Below are positions 8,717-18,990 of a DNA stretch of 34,667 nt, piece by piece; position 1 is the first letter of the stretch; each line of letters opens with the position of its first letter. A program made the position numbers and the translations under genes. The notes under the pieces are model-generated. The model saw nothing but the letters and a program-made list of their open reading frames with translations, ran no database searches and had not been told where the DNA came from. Source of the stretch: Methanosphaera stadtmanae (GTDB lineage: Archaea; Methanobacteriota; Methanobacteria; Methanobacteriales; Methanobacteriaceae); assembly GCA_015062815.1 (NCBI GenBank), contig SUTP01000009.1, positions 1 to 34,667 on the forward strand, written 5' to 3'.

Positions 8717-10459
8717 CTATTCTTCAACATCTTCAAATTGTGTATAACCTTCAATTAATTCTTTGATGATTAAAGGTAATCTGCGTATAGATATTCTTTT
8801 TTGTTCAAATGTATCTCTATTACGTATTGTAACTTTTTTATCATCTATAGAATCATAATCTATTGTAACTGCATAAGGAATACCCACTTCATCTGCTCGT
8901 GCATATCTTCTTCCGATAGTTCCACTAGCATCATAGTATGAAATTAAATTATTTTGACGTAAAGTTATCTCAATATCTTCAGCAATTTCAGTTAAAGGTT
9001 CTTTGTTTACAAGTGGAAGAACTGCTACTTTAATTGGTGCTATTTTTGCAGGTATTTTTAAATATGCTCTTTTTTCTCCTTCTTCGGTCATATCTTCAGT
9101 GTATGAATGAAGTAACATTGCATATAATATACGATCTATTCCATAGGATGGTTCAATTACATGAGGAATTAAACGTTCACCTTTTATCTGTTCTTCTTTA
9201 GTTTCAAATGTTACAAAACTATCATCTATTTCATATTGGTTATCACCAATACTAAACTTGTAACTATTTTCAGTTTCAAATGATTTTTTAATAATTTCCG
9301 GGTCAGTGTTTTCAAGTATTTCTTTTGCTTGTGCTGAATCTCCTTTAAATGTAGGACCAAATTTTTTCATATTGAATGAAGGTTTTGTAACTACAACAGT
9401 TTTTGGAGTATCATATTCTTTAAATACTGATAAATCTTCTTTGCTGTGTTCAATATGTGAACTTAAATCATAATTTGTACGATCAGCAATTCCAATTATT
9501 TCAACCCAACCATATTGATCAGTATTTACTTCAACATCCCAGCAATCTATAGCATAATGAGCCATTTCATCAGGTAAATGTTGTCTAAATCTTATTTCTT
9601 CATCTGGAATTCCTAAATCATTTAAGAATTCTCTTGCTAATACAATTTGATAAATTAAAGTTTGACTTGAAACTATTTTTTGGTCAATAGCTTCTTTAAC
9701 TGAAATTGTTATAGGTTCAGAGTTAGTTAATTGTTGTTCTTGGCCAAATAATCTGAGAATGTAATCTTCTATATTTTTGTAATTTTTATGGTCTTTATTA
9801 GTTGGATCTACAAATATTTCAGCTTCTGCTTGTGTGAATTCTCTAAGTCTTATAACTCCTTGTCTTGGTGATAATTCATTTCTATATGATTTTCCTAGTT
9901 GGACTATTCCAAAAGGAAGTTTATCCTTATAGAATCTGCTTATTCTTTTAAATGCTATAAATATTCCCTGTGCAGTTTCAGGACGCATATATCCAACTTG
10001 TTTACCACTTGCTCCTATTTGTGTTTTGAACATTAAGTTGTAACTTTTGACAGGTTCAAGTTTTCCTTCACATGCAGGACAAATTATATTGTTTTCATTT
10101 ATAATTTCAGTAAGTTTTTCATCAGGTAAACCTTCAACTTCTTCACCAATAGTTTCACTAATTATATGATCTGCCCTGTAAATCTCTTTACATTCACCAC
10201 ATTGTGTCATTGGATCAGTAAAATTATCAACGTGACCAGAAGCTTTTAAAGTATCATGAGGCATTACTGTTGGAGCTTCAATTTCATAAAAACCTTCTCC
10301 TGCAACGTAGTATTTTCTCCATAAATTCATTACATTGGTTTTTAATAATCCTCCTAAAGGTCCATAATCATAAAACCCTGCTACTCCACGGTATATTTCA
10401 AATGAAGGATATAATATTCCTCTTTTTTTTGCTATACTCATCATTTCTTCATTTCCCAT
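8717..10459 (-). CDS. glyS: glycyl-tRNA synthetase (archaeal/eukaryal type)
   Basis: 580 aa; 'KKRGILYPSFEIYRGVAGFYDYGPLGGLLKTN', 'MRPETAQGIFIAFKR', 'HVIEPSYGIDRIL'. Confidence 0.95.
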   Translation of the reverse strand: MGNEEMMSIAKKRGILYPSFEIYRGVAGFYDYGPLGGLLKTNVMNLWRKYYVAGEGFYEIEAPTVMPHDTLKASGHVDNFTDPMTQCGECKEIYRADHIISETIGEEVEGLPDEKLTEIINENNIICPACEGKLEPVKSYNLMFKTQIGASGKQVGYMRPETAQGIFIAFKRISRFYKDKLPFGIVQLGKSYRNELSPRQGVIRLREFTQAEAEIFVDPTNKDHKNYKNIEDYILRLFGQEQQLTNSEPITISVKEAIDQKIVSSQTLIYQIVLAREFLNDLGIPDEEIRFRQHLPDEMAHYAIDCWDVEVNTDQYGWVEIIGIADRTNYDLSSHIEHSKEDLSVFKEYDTPKTVVVTKPSFNMKKFGPTFKGDSAQAKEILENTDPEIIKKSFETENSYKFSIGDNQYEIDDSFVTFETKEEQIKGERLIPHVIEPSYGIDRILYAMLLHSYTEDMTEEGEKRAYLKIPAKIAPIKVAVLPLVNKEPLTEIAEDIEITLRQNNLISYYDASGTIGRRYARADEVGIPYAVTIDYDSIDDKKVTIRNRDTFEQKRISIRRLPLIIKELIEGYTQFEDVEE

Positions 10460-11049
10460 TATTTGCCTCCTTTTAAATCATAATCCTGTTTTATTTTACT
10501 TACTTGTGGTCCATTTTGATTCATATATTTGCTATCTCTATCTTCATGACCATAAGGTTTGAGTGATGGTGATGTCATAGTTTCAAATACGATTTGACAA
10601 ACTCGTTGACCTGGATATAAGGCCACAGGCATTTTTCCAATATTTGAAATTTCAAGTGTTATTTTACCTTCAAATCCGGGATCAATATAACCTGCTGTTA
10701 CATGCATAGTTACACCTAATCTACCCATTGATGATCTACCTTCAACTCTAGCTACAATATCTGCAGGTAATTTAACAGTTTCATAAGTAGTAGCTAATGT
10801 AAATTCACCTGGATGAATTATAAAAGGTTTTCCTTCTTCAATGGTAAATGAATTCATATAAGATTCTAAATCTGTATTATCTCGTGGATCAATAAACGGT
10901 TTACTTGTTATTGTGAATCCCTTAAATTCATTACCTATTCTCAAATCTACTGAAGATGGCTGTATTTGTTTAATATCTTTAATCGGATCAATAACAATTT
11001 TACCATCATCTAAATATTTTTTTATATCAATGTCACTAAGTATTGCCAT
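10459..11049 (-). CDS. dcd: dCTP deaminase
   Basis: 196 aa; 'IQPSSVDLRIGNEF', 'RVEGRSSMGRLGVTMHVTAGYIDPGFEGKITLEISN', 'YPGQRVCQIVFE'. Confidence 0.95.
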   Translation of the reverse strand: MAILSDIDIKKYLDDGKIVIDPIKDIKQIQPSSVDLRIGNEFKGFTITSKPFIDPRDNTDLESYMNSFTIEEGKPFIIHPGEFTLATTYETVKLPADIVARVEGRSSMGRLGVTMHVTAGYIDPGFEGKITLEISNIGKMPVALYPGQRVCQIVFETMTSPSLKPYGHEDRDSKYMNQNGPQVSKIKQDYDLKGGK

Positions 11050-11060
11050 AGATTTACCTC

Positions 11061-11759
11061 TTATTTAATTCGTTTATTTATACGATTTAGTGTTCCTAGT
11101 AGGATTCGAGCTTCACGTCCAGCCATGAAGGCTCTTCCCATTATTCGTTTTGCAATAATTTTTGCTTGTCTTTCTTTATGTTCTGGATAATCTAACTTAG
11201 AAATTATATCATTTGTGATTTCATTTAATATTTCTTTTTCTTCATATCCGGCTATATCCATTTCATCAATAGGATAACTTTTTTTATTTTTGAAGATTTC
11301 ATAAAAAATTACTGCTGCTGCATGAGTTATATTCATTATTGGATATTCATCACTTGTAGGGATAGTTACTAATACATCACAAAGTTCTAATTCATCATTA
11401 GTAAGCCCATCACCTTCTCTACCGAAAAGCAATGCTATATTGCCATTAGTAGTAATAGTTTTTCCTAGTTCTTCTGGTGTAATGGGTATGCGAGGTATGT
11501 TATAACTTCCACCAGCAGTACCTGTAGAAGCTACTAGTGATACAATTTCTTTATCTTTGATGAATTCTTGTAAATTTGGATATATTAATGCATTTTCAAC
11601 TAACTCTTTTGCATGCATAGCTTGATAATAAGCACTATCCTCAAGTTCACAAGGATTAATAAGTATTAAATCTTTCAATCCAAAATTTTTCATAGTTCTT
11701 GCTAGAAATCCAATATTTCCTGGAGTTTCTGGTTCAACAAATACTGTATAAATTTTCAA
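11061..11759 (-). CDS. TrmJ/SpoU-type SPOUT RNA methyltransferase
   Basis: 232 aa; 'FVEPETPGNIGFLARTMKNFGL', 'ALLFGREGDGLTNDEL', 'YPIMNITHAAAVIFYEI'. Confidence 0.85.
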   Translation of the reverse strand: MKIYTVFVEPETPGNIGFLARTMKNFGLKDLILINPCELEDSAYYQAMHAKELVENALIYPNLQEFIKDKEIVSLVASTGTAGGSYNIPRIPITPEELGKTITTNGNIALLFGREGDGLTNDELELCDVLVTIPTSDEYPIMNITHAAAVIFYEIFKNKKSYPIDEMDIAGYEEKEILNEITNDIISKLDYPEHKERQAKIIAKRIMGRAFMAGREARILLGTLNRINKRIK

Positions 11760-11935
11760 ATATAATCACTATATTTATTTTTGTTAAATAACTCTAAAAT
11801 ATTTAATTATAAAAATTATCTTTTGATTAAATTCTAACAAGTAATAATCTATACTCAATTTAATTACTTAATATGCTTATTTTAAATATTATGGGTGAAT
11901 AAATAATATTATAATATAAATGTGAGGTGAAGTTG

Positions 11936-12457
11936 ATGAAGTTATCTAATTTTAATTATAATACATCGGGTATAATATTAGTGTTATTAGGTTTATTAGC
12001 ATTAAGTTTTCCTATGACTTCAACATGGACCCTTGGGGTTGTAGCAGGATTCATGTTTCTAATGGTGGCTTTATTATTATTTGTAACAGGTGTATCCTAT
12101 TTTATTTATAATAAAATACTTGGAATAATAACGATTATTTTAGCAGTAATGTGTATGATATTTAGTTGGAATTTAATGTTTTCACCAAATCTGGTTGCAT
12201 TTATTACAAGTTTTGTAGTATATCTTCTAGGTATTGTGATGATAATTATGGGTATTTTTAGTTTATTTAGTGGTACAATAGTTACTCACATGAAATATAT
12301 GGGTATTGTCACATTGATATTTGGAATAATAATTATTTTATTTGGAATCTTTGTAAATAATCCAATTCATTTAGGGATGATTATTGGTATTTGGTTAATT
12401 ATTATGGGTATTATCCAATTATTTAATAAAGAACCTAAAGATTATATAGATGTATAA
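11936..12457 (+). CDS. HdeD/DUF308-like membrane protein
   Basis: Multi-TM protein with repeated 'IILVLLGLLAL', 'LIFGIIIILFGIF', 'GIWLIIMGIIQLF'. Start at ATG 11936, 5 nt after GAGGTGA; the track start at 11927 overlaps this Shine-Dalgarno. Confidence 0.7.
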   Translation: MKLSNFNYNTSGIILVLLGLLALSFPMTSTWTLGVVAGFMFLMVALLLFVTGVSYFIYNKILGIITIILAVMCMIFSWNLMFSPNLVAFITSFVVYLLGIVMIIMGIFSLFSGTIVTHMKYMGIVTLIFGIIIILFGIFVNNPIHLGMIIGIWLIIMGIIQLFNKEPKDYIDV

Positions 12458-12487
12458 TTATTTTTTATTTTTTAAGGGGAATTGTTT

Positions 12488-12808
12488 ATGTTGATAGTCA
12501 CAACTCCTTCAATAGAGGGTAAAAATGTTAAAAAATATATAGGGATAGTTAGTGGAGAAGGTTTAGTAGGATCTAATGTATATAAAGATATTTTTTCAGG
12601 GGTACGTGATGTAGTTGAAGGTAGAACTTCTACTTATGAACGTGAAATAAAAATAGCTAGGGACAAAGCTATTAAAACCATGGAAGAAAATGCTGAAAAA
12701 TTAGGTGCAAATGCTATTTTAAACGTACGTGTAAAATATAGTAATTTAGGTGGTACTATGGGTAATACTATTTTAGTTAGTATTAGTGGAACTGCCGTAG
12801 AATATTAA
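12488..12808 (+). CDS. YbjQ/UPF0145 family protein
   Basis: '[62 protein letters not shown]...[11 protein letters not shown]'; ATG 12488 follows AAGGGG. Confidence 0.9.
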   Translation: MLIVTTPSIEGKNVKKYIGIVSGEGLVGSNVYKDIFSGVRDVVEGRTSTYEREIKIARDKAIKTMEENAEKLGANAILNVRVKYSNLGGTMGNTILVSISGTAVEY

Positions 12809-12825
12809 TTATTTTTAAAAAAAAG

Positions 12826-12847
12826 ATGAATAGAATAATCTATTCAT
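12826..12847. terminator. bidirectional hairpin between convergent ybjQ-like and tfrB genes
   Basis: ATGAATAG-AATAAT-CTATTCAT, perfect 8-bp stem reaching the tfrB stop region; poly-A/T on its left. Confidence 0.5.
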
Positions 12848-14339
12848 AAGCTTTATTTAATAATTCCATCATATTTATTACAGATGTTTTTGAGTTCTTT
12901 TTTGTAAGGGAATCTTGGATATTATATTCACAGAATGGACAAATAGTAACAACATAATCAACATCTAATTTATCAATCATTTCTACTTTTTTATCTGCTA
13001 AAGAAGAAGCTATTTCTGGTTTTCCAGATCTAACTCCTCCACCAGCTCCACAACATTGGTCTGGTTTATCCATTTCAATAAATTCAACACCTTTCATATT
13101 TTTCAATATGTTACGAGGTTCCTCACTAATTCCCTGACCTCTAATTAAATGACATGGGTCATGATAAGTTACTTTTAAATTTAAATCATTCATTTCTTCA
13201 GAATCTAGTTTACCATCTAAAAATTCACTAACATCCATGATGTTTAAGTTAACTCCATATTCAGGATAATTTCTTTTAAGTGTTGAACCACAACCAGCAC
13301 ATACAGTTAATACTATATCATAATCCTTAAATGTTTCGTAATTTTTTTGAACTAATTCTGGAATTATTTCTACTTGTCCTGTTCTTATAAGTGGTGACCC
13401 ACAACATACTTGTTCTTCAGGTATATCTACTTCATATCCTAATTTGTTTAATATTTTAATGAAATACTCTGCAATCCATGGTAATTTATAATCAATCATA
13501 CAACCTGTGAAGAATGCAATTTTAGGTTTTGTGTCAAACTTATGAGTTTTATTATATTCTTTTATGAATCCTTCCGGATATTTTCCATTTTCATTAGGTA
13601 CAACACTTCTACCGGTATTTTTAACCATATCTCTTATTTGTTTATGTTCAGGTAATGGGCCTTCTTTTTGTGAAACTACTTTTGCACGTAACAATTCTAT
13701 TGCTTTTCCATATATGTCAATTTCTTTAGGGCATGTTACGGTACATTGACCACATGATGTACAACAGTATAATCCACCTAGTAATGCATCTTCAGTATGC
13801 ACACCATCTTCTCTAGGATCAAAGCTTAAACTGGAAATATCTCTCATATAGAATGGACCTATAAATTCTTCTGTTTCTTTGATTACGGGACACATGGATA
13901 AACAAGAGTAACAATCAATACAACTTCTCAAAGCATCAGTTTTTGCATATTTTTCTGGTTTAATAAGTTCAGGACTTTGGTTGATTGTCCCTATATCTTC
14001 TGAACCCAAGTATAAGTTAAGATTTTTTGTTTTGTCATCTAGAGGGTCACGGTCAACAATTAAATCTTTGATAATTTTAAAATCCAGAGGTTCTAACGTA
14101 TCATTATCTTCAATTTCAGCTTTACATGCTAATACAGCTTTATCATTGACTTTAATTGCACAAGATCCACATTGACCAGCTCTACATGAATATCTATAAG
14201 CTATATTTGCATCATATTTTTCATTAATCTGTTGTAATGCATCTAATACTTTCATGTTATTACTTTTTTCTATTTCATAACTTTCCATGTAATGTTTATC
14301 ATCTATAGGATCATATCGTTTAACATTAACTGTAATCAT
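12840..14339 (-). CDS. tfrB: thiol:fumarate reductase / CoM-CoB-linked fumarate reductase subunit B (Fe-S plus HdrB-like CCG domains)
   Basis: 499 aa; [2Fe-2S] 'CRAGQCGSCAIKVNDKAVLAC', two CxxCxxxCP [4Fe-4S] motifs, two CCG-type domains ('CCGSP', 'CCGAGGGVR'). Confidence 0.9.
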   Translation of the reverse strand: MITVNVKRYDPIDDKHYMESYEIEKSNNMKVLDALQQINEKYDANIAYRYSCRAGQCGSCAIKVNDKAVLACKAEIEDNDTLEPLDFKIIKDLIVDRDPLDDKTKNLNLYLGSEDIGTINQSPELIKPEKYAKTDALRSCIDCYSCLSMCPVIKETEEFIGPFYMRDISSLSFDPREDGVHTEDALLGGLYCCTSCGQCTVTCPKEIDIYGKAIELLRAKVVSQKEGPLPEHKQIRDMVKNTGRSVVPNENGKYPEGFIKEYNKTHKFDTKPKIAFFTGCMIDYKLPWIAEYFIKILNKLGYEVDIPEEQVCCGSPLIRTGQVEIIPELVQKNYETFKDYDIVLTVCAGCGSTLKRNYPEYGVNLNIMDVSEFLDGKLDSEEMNDLNLKVTYHDPCHLIRGQGISEEPRNILKNMKGVEFIEMDKPDQCCGAGGGVRSGKPEIASSLADKKVEMIDKLDVDYVVTICPFCEYNIQDSLTKKNSKTSVINMMELLNKAYE

Positions 14340-14608
14340 TTAATTACTCCTTAAAAAAACAATTTATATATAAAAAATACTCCTTAAACTAATTGTATAT
14401 TTTCAATATTTTTCTTATAAACTCATAATCTTAATTTTTGCTTATTATATTTTATTTTGTTAAATCTAATATATTTTAATTTTTATCTTAATGGTAATTT
14501 AAATAATTTATTAAATAAATATAGTATATACTAATTATAATAATTTATAATTAATTTTAAGCTAACTTTTTTATCATATTAAAGTTTTAAAAATTTAGGA
14601 GTAATAAT

Positions 14609-16471
14609 ATGAATATAAATGAATTATTGAATCCTGAGAAAGGTCAAAAACAGTTTATGCTGGGTAATGAAGCGGCTGTTAGGGGAGTACTAGAATCAGG
14701 TCTTTCTTTAGCTGCAACTTATCCTGGAACACCTTCCTCTGAAATAGGTGATATTCTGTTTAAACTAGCTAAAGATGCCAATGTTTATTTTGAATTTTCA
14801 TCTAATGAAAAAACAGCAATAGAAGTAGCAGCTTCTGCAGCTAGTACAGGTTTACGTACATTTTCTTTCATGAAGCATGTGGGGGTGAATGTAGCAAGTG
14901 ATTCATTAATGACATCTGCTTATGTTGGTGTTGAAGGGAGTTTTTTAATTTTAGTTGCTGATGATCCATCAACTTTTTCTTCACAAAATGAACAAGATAC
15001 AAGACATTTTGCAAGACAAGCTAATATCCCAATATTTGAACCATCAAATCCTCAAGAAATTAAAGATTTTATTCATTATGCATATGATATTTCAGATGAA
15101 TTTAATATGCCTGTAATAATTAGAACTACAACACGTGTATCTCATATGAGGGGTATAGTCACAACTGATGAATACCAGAAAAATACAAAAACTTTCGGTG
15201 AATTTAAGAATGAAGGATTACATGTACCTGTTCCTGCAGCTGCACGTGTAATGCATAAAAATTTAGTTGATAAAATTGATAAAATTAGGGAAATATCCAA
15301 TACAAGTCTATTAAATCAATTATTTGAGAATGAAAATTCTAAATTAGGAATAATAACTTCTGGTGGATCATATAATTATGTTGCTGATGTTGTAAATGAA
15401 TATAATTTGGATGTGAATATTCTAAAACTAGGTTTCACTCATCCATTTCCAACTGAACTAGTAAAAGAATTCTTAGAAAACAATAAAGAAGTTCTTGTAG
15501 TTGAAGAAGTTGATCCAATCAATGAAAAGGAAACACTAGCAATAGCTGGATTATATAATATAAATACAAAAATACATGGTAAAATAGATGGAACTTTGTC
15601 TGAAATATTTGAATATACTCCTGATATTATATTTGATGCATTAAATAATTTAATTCATTTCGAATCTGAATTTAAAGTACCTAATAAAGAAACAGAAATA
15701 CCATTACCATCAAGACCAGCTAATCTATGTTCTGGTTGTCCACATAGGGCATCATATTATGCTGCAAGAAAAGCAATTAATAGTTTAAATTTAGATAAAG
15801 AAAGTATTCATCCTAATGATATTGGTTGTTATACTTTAGGTATAGCACCACCATATAATATGGCAAGTTATCTAATGAGTATGGGTGCAAGTATAGGAAC
15901 AAGTTGTGGTTTTAGTAAATCTACTGAAGATCAACCAATCATAAGTTTTATTGGAGATTCAACATTTTTCCATGGGGGTATACCTCAATTAATAAATGCA
16001 GTACATAATAAAAATAAATTTACACTTGTAATCCTTGATAATAGAATTACTGCAATGACTGGTGGTCAAACAAATCCAGGAATACCTATTGATGGTATGG
16101 GTGATGAAGCACCAGCTATATCTATAGAAAAATTAGTTAAATCTATGGGAATTGGTTTTGTAGAAACAATTAATCCATTGAATGTAAATGAAATGGTTCA
16201 AGTTTACAAAGATGCCTTAAATTATGATGGTGTATCAGTAATTATTGCTAAATATCCATGTAATTTAATCAACAAACAGGAAATACGAGCAAGAAACTAT
16301 TCAATTGTGGTTGATCATGATAAATGTGTGCATTGTAATTTATGTACTAATGAATTAGCATGTCCAAGTATCAACGAAATTAATGGACAAATAACTATTG
16401 ATGAAGTATGTAATAAATGTGGTGTATGTACAATAGTATGTCCTACTGATGCAATACATAAAGAGGAGTAA
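14609..16471 (+). CDS. iorA: indolepyruvate:ferredoxin oxidoreductase alpha subunit
   Basis: 620 aa; 'FMLGNEAAVRGVLESGLSLAATYPGTPSSEIGD', 'RPANLCSGCPHRASYYA', TPP motif 'FIGDSTFFHGG', C-terminal 2[4Fe-4S]. Confidence 0.95.
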   Translation: MNINELLNPEKGQKQFMLGNEAAVRGVLESGLSLAATYPGTPSSEIGDILFKLAKDANVYFEFSSNEKTAIEVAASAASTGLRTFSFMKHVGVNVASDSLMTSAYVGVEGSFLILVADDPSTFSSQNEQDTRHFARQANIPIFEPSNPQEIKDFIHYAYDISDEFNMPVIIRTTTRVSHMRGIVTTDEYQKNTKTFGEFKNEGLHVPVPAAARVMHKNLVDKIDKIREISNTSLLNQLFENENSKLGIITSGGSYNYVADVVNEYNLDVNILKLGFTHPFPTELVKEFLENNKEVLVVEEVDPINEKETLAIAGLYNINTKIHGKIDGTLSEIFEYTPDIIFDALNNLIHFESEFKVPNKETEIPLPSRPANLCSGCPHRASYYAARKAINSLNLDKESIHPNDIGCYTLGIAPPYNMASYLMSMGASIGTSCGFSKSTEDQPIISFIGDSTFFHGGIPQLINAVHNKNKFTLVILDNRITAMTGGQTNPGIPIDGMGDEAPAISIEKLVKSMGIGFVETINPLNVNEMVQVYKDALNYDGVSVIIAKYPCNLINKQEIRARNYSIVVDHDKCVHCNLCTNELACPSINEINGQITIDEVCNKCGVCTIVCPTDAIHKEE

Positions 16472-16475
16472 AAAC

Positions 16476-17066
16476 ATGACATATAATATTTATATTTGTG
16501 GTATAGGTGGTCAGGGAATCATCAAAACATCTATAGTTATTGGTGAAACAGGACTTAAAAGTAATCAAAATGTGGTTATGAGTGAAATTCATGGAATGTC
16601 ACAAAGAGGTGGAATTGTTTCAACTGAATTAAAAATAGGGGAAGATAAAAGTCCAATAATCTCAAAAGGAGCGGCTGATTTAGTTTTGGCTTTTGAACCA
16701 GTTGAAGCAATTAGAGCACTAGAAAAAACTAATAAGGAATCTATTGTTGTAGTTAATACACATCCAATATTACCATCAACAATAAATCAACAAGATGTGG
16801 ATTATCCTGAAATTGATGACATATTGGCTGAACTCAAAACAAAAGTTAAAGAAGTTCACAGTATGGATGCTAATAAAATTGCTATAGAAGCAGGTCATCC
16901 TTTATCTATGAATATGGTAATGGTTGGAGCGGCAAGTGCTGTAACAAATTTCCCATTTGATAAAGACTCTTTAATAGATACAATGAAAGATAATCTTCCA
17001 CCAAAATCTCTTGATATTAATATAAAAGCATTTAATGAAGGATTTAATGTTGTAAAAAACGAATAA
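16476..17066 (+). CDS. iorB: indolepyruvate:ferredoxin oxidoreductase beta subunit
   Basis: 'MTYNIYICGIGGQGIIKTSIVIGETGLKSNQNVVMSEIHGMSQRGG'; ATG 16476 follows GAGGAG, 4 nt after the iorA stop. Confidence 0.95.
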   Translation: MTYNIYICGIGGQGIIKTSIVIGETGLKSNQNVVMSEIHGMSQRGGIVSTELKIGEDKSPIISKGAADLVLAFEPVEAIRALEKTNKESIVVVNTHPILPSTINQQDVDYPEIDDILAELKTKVKEVHSMDANKIAIEAGHPLSMNMVMVGAASAVTNFPFDKDSLIDTMKDNLPPKSLDINIKAFNEGFNVVKNE

Positions 17067-17111
17067 TCCTTTTATTCTCATTTTTAAAAAAGTATTGTGT
17101 GGGGAGGAGAA

Positions 17112-17576
17112 TTAAATTGAATATATTTCTTCTGGAGCTATAATTTTTGCGTCTGATTTTTCTAATTTTTCAGCACCTTTTTCCATATCTTCTAATCTTA
17201 ATATAACAATGGCATCATATTTTTGTTGTTCTACAAATGCATATAAATACTCTAAATTGATATTTTCTTCATCAATAATTCTTAAGATTTTAGTAAGACC
17301 TCCAGGCTGGTCATCCATAGCAACTGCAATAACATCTGTAATTTTCACAATATAATTATTTTTTTCAAGTTCTTCTTTAACTTTCATTGGCTCAGTTACT
17401 ATTAATCTGAGAAGACCGAATTCAGAAGTATCTGCAAGTGATAATGCTCTTATATTAACTCCTATTTTTTCAATAATTTCTAATGTATTTAACATTCTAC
17501 CTTCTTTATTTTCTAAAAAGATAGATAATTGTTTTAGATATTCCATATTAATACCTCTATTCATTTCTTTTATCAA
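17112..17576 (-). CDS. ACT-domain protein
   Basis: Two ACT-like halves ('[45 protein letters not shown]...[31 protein letters not shown]'); adjacent to the phenylacetate-CoA ligase. ATG at about 17546 (MEYLKQ) is the likelier start. Confidence 0.85.
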   Translation of the reverse strand: MIKEMNRGINMEYLKQLSIFLENKEGRMLNTLEIIEKIGVNIRALSLADTSEFGLLRLIVTEPMKVKEELEKNNYIVKITDVIAVAMDDQPGGLTKILRIIDEENINLEYLYAFVEQQKYDAIVILRLEDMEKGAEKLEKSDAKIIAPEEIYSI

Positions 17577-18858
17577 TAACTCTAACAGCTTTACCTGAAT
17601 CTACCCTATCAATAGTTTTTGGTTCAACAAGATTCACATTAACCCTTAAACCAATTTCATCATGTATGGCCTGTGCTATTTTATCACGTGTACCCACAAG
17701 TTCTTTCACATTATCAAAAACTAAATTTGGTGAAGCTTCAACTTTAACTTCTATTTGATCTAAAACTCCAGGTCTTGTAAGAATAATTTGGTAATGTGGT
17801 TCTACACCATCAACAGATAATAATGCTTTTTCAATTTGAGATGGGAATACACTAACACCTTTAATTTTAAGCATATCATCAGATCTGCCAGTAATTTTAT
17901 CCATTTTAACTAATGTTCTTCCACAACCACAGGTTTCATGATGAATTTTTGTAATGTCTCTGGTTCTAAATCTGATAAGAGGCATTCCTACCCGAGTTAA
18001 TGTTGTAAGCACTAATTCACCTGATGTATTTTCAGGTAATTGTTTCATTGTATTCGGATCAATAATTTCTGGATAAAAATGATCTTCATTTAAGTGAAGT
18101 CCATTTTGTTCAGAACATTCCATTGCAACTCCAGGACCCATAACCTCAGTTAAACCATAAATATTATATGCTGGTGTATTGAATTTATTTTCTATTTGTT
18201 GTCTCATTTCTTCAGTCCAACTTTCAGAACCAAAACCTATAGCTTTCAAGTTTAAATCAGATGGTTTAATATTTTGTTCTTTAAGTTCTTCAGCTATGTG
18301 TAATCCATATGATGGAGTAAATATTAGCATAGTTGATTTAAAATCTTTCATTAATTCAATTTGTCTTAATGTTTGTCCTGTAGAAATAGGTACTACTGTA
18401 GCTCCTATTTTTTGACCACCATAGTGAACTCCAAAACCACCAGTGAACAATCCGTATCCATGAGTATTTTGAATTATATCATTTTCATCAATACCCATCA
18501 TGGTAAAACCTCTAGCTATTATTTCTCCCCATGTATCTAAATCTTCTTTAGTATAACCAGATACTGTAGGTTTACCTGTTGTTCCACTAGAAGTATGTAT
18601 TTCTATTATTTCTTTTTGTGGTACTGCAAATAATCCAAAAGGATATGATGCTCTTAAATCTGTTTTTGTAGTGAATGGTAGTTTTTCTATATCTTCTAAA
18701 GTTTGTATATCTTCTGGAAATATTCCTTCTTCTGTATATCTCTTGTGATAATAAGGTACTTCGTCAAATGCTGTTTTAACAACATCTTGTAATCGTTTTA
18801 ACTGTAATTCTTTCATGTCTTCAAGTGACATGCATTCAATTTTTTCATCCCACATCAT
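17557..18858 (-). CDS. paaK: phenylacetate-CoA ligase (aryl-CoA ligase)
   Basis: 433 aa; '[20 protein letters not shown]', AMP-binding '[16 protein letters not shown]', '[22 protein letters not shown]'. Confidence 0.9.
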   Translation of the reverse strand: MMWDEKIECMSLEDMKELQLKRLQDVVKTAFDEVPYYHKRYTEEGIFPEDIQTLEDIEKLPFTTKTDLRASYPFGLFAVPQKEIIEIHTSSGTTGKPTVSGYTKEDLDTWGEIIARGFTMMGIDENDIIQNTHGYGLFTGGFGVHYGGQKIGATVVPISTGQTLRQIELMKDFKSTMLIFTPSYGLHIAEELKEQNIKPSDLNLKAIGFGSESWTEEMRQQIENKFNTPAYNIYGLTEVMGPGVAMECSEQNGLHLNEDHFYPEIIDPNTMKQLPENTSGELVLTTLTRVGMPLIRFRTRDITKIHHETCGCGRTLVKMDKITGRSDDMLKIKGVSVFPSQIEKALLSVDGVEPHYQIILTRPGVLDQIEVKVEASPNLVFDNVKELVGTRDKIAQAIHDEIGLRVNVNLVEPKTIDRVDSGKAVRVIDKRNE

Positions 18859-18990
18859 TGATAAGTTACTTCCTATAAATTCATTAACTATAATTATACT
18901 TTTGTATAATCTATCTAATAAAATTAAAGAATTGGCAAAAATAGTTTTTCATTAAAATTTCAAATTTTTACAAAAAAATAATAAAGGAGT

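Noticed and set aside
12840-14339. tfrB without an adjacent tfrA as an anomaly
   Set aside because: Separate location of tfrA and tfrB is already known in Methanothermobacter, so not unusual.
17097-17140. Strong plus-strand Shine-Dalgarno-like GGGGAGGAG followed by TTG in the iorB/ACT convergent junction
   Set aside because: The following frame stops after about 8 codons (TTG AAT ATA TTT CTT CTG GAG CTA TAA); likely chance or a remnant, with no supported peptide.
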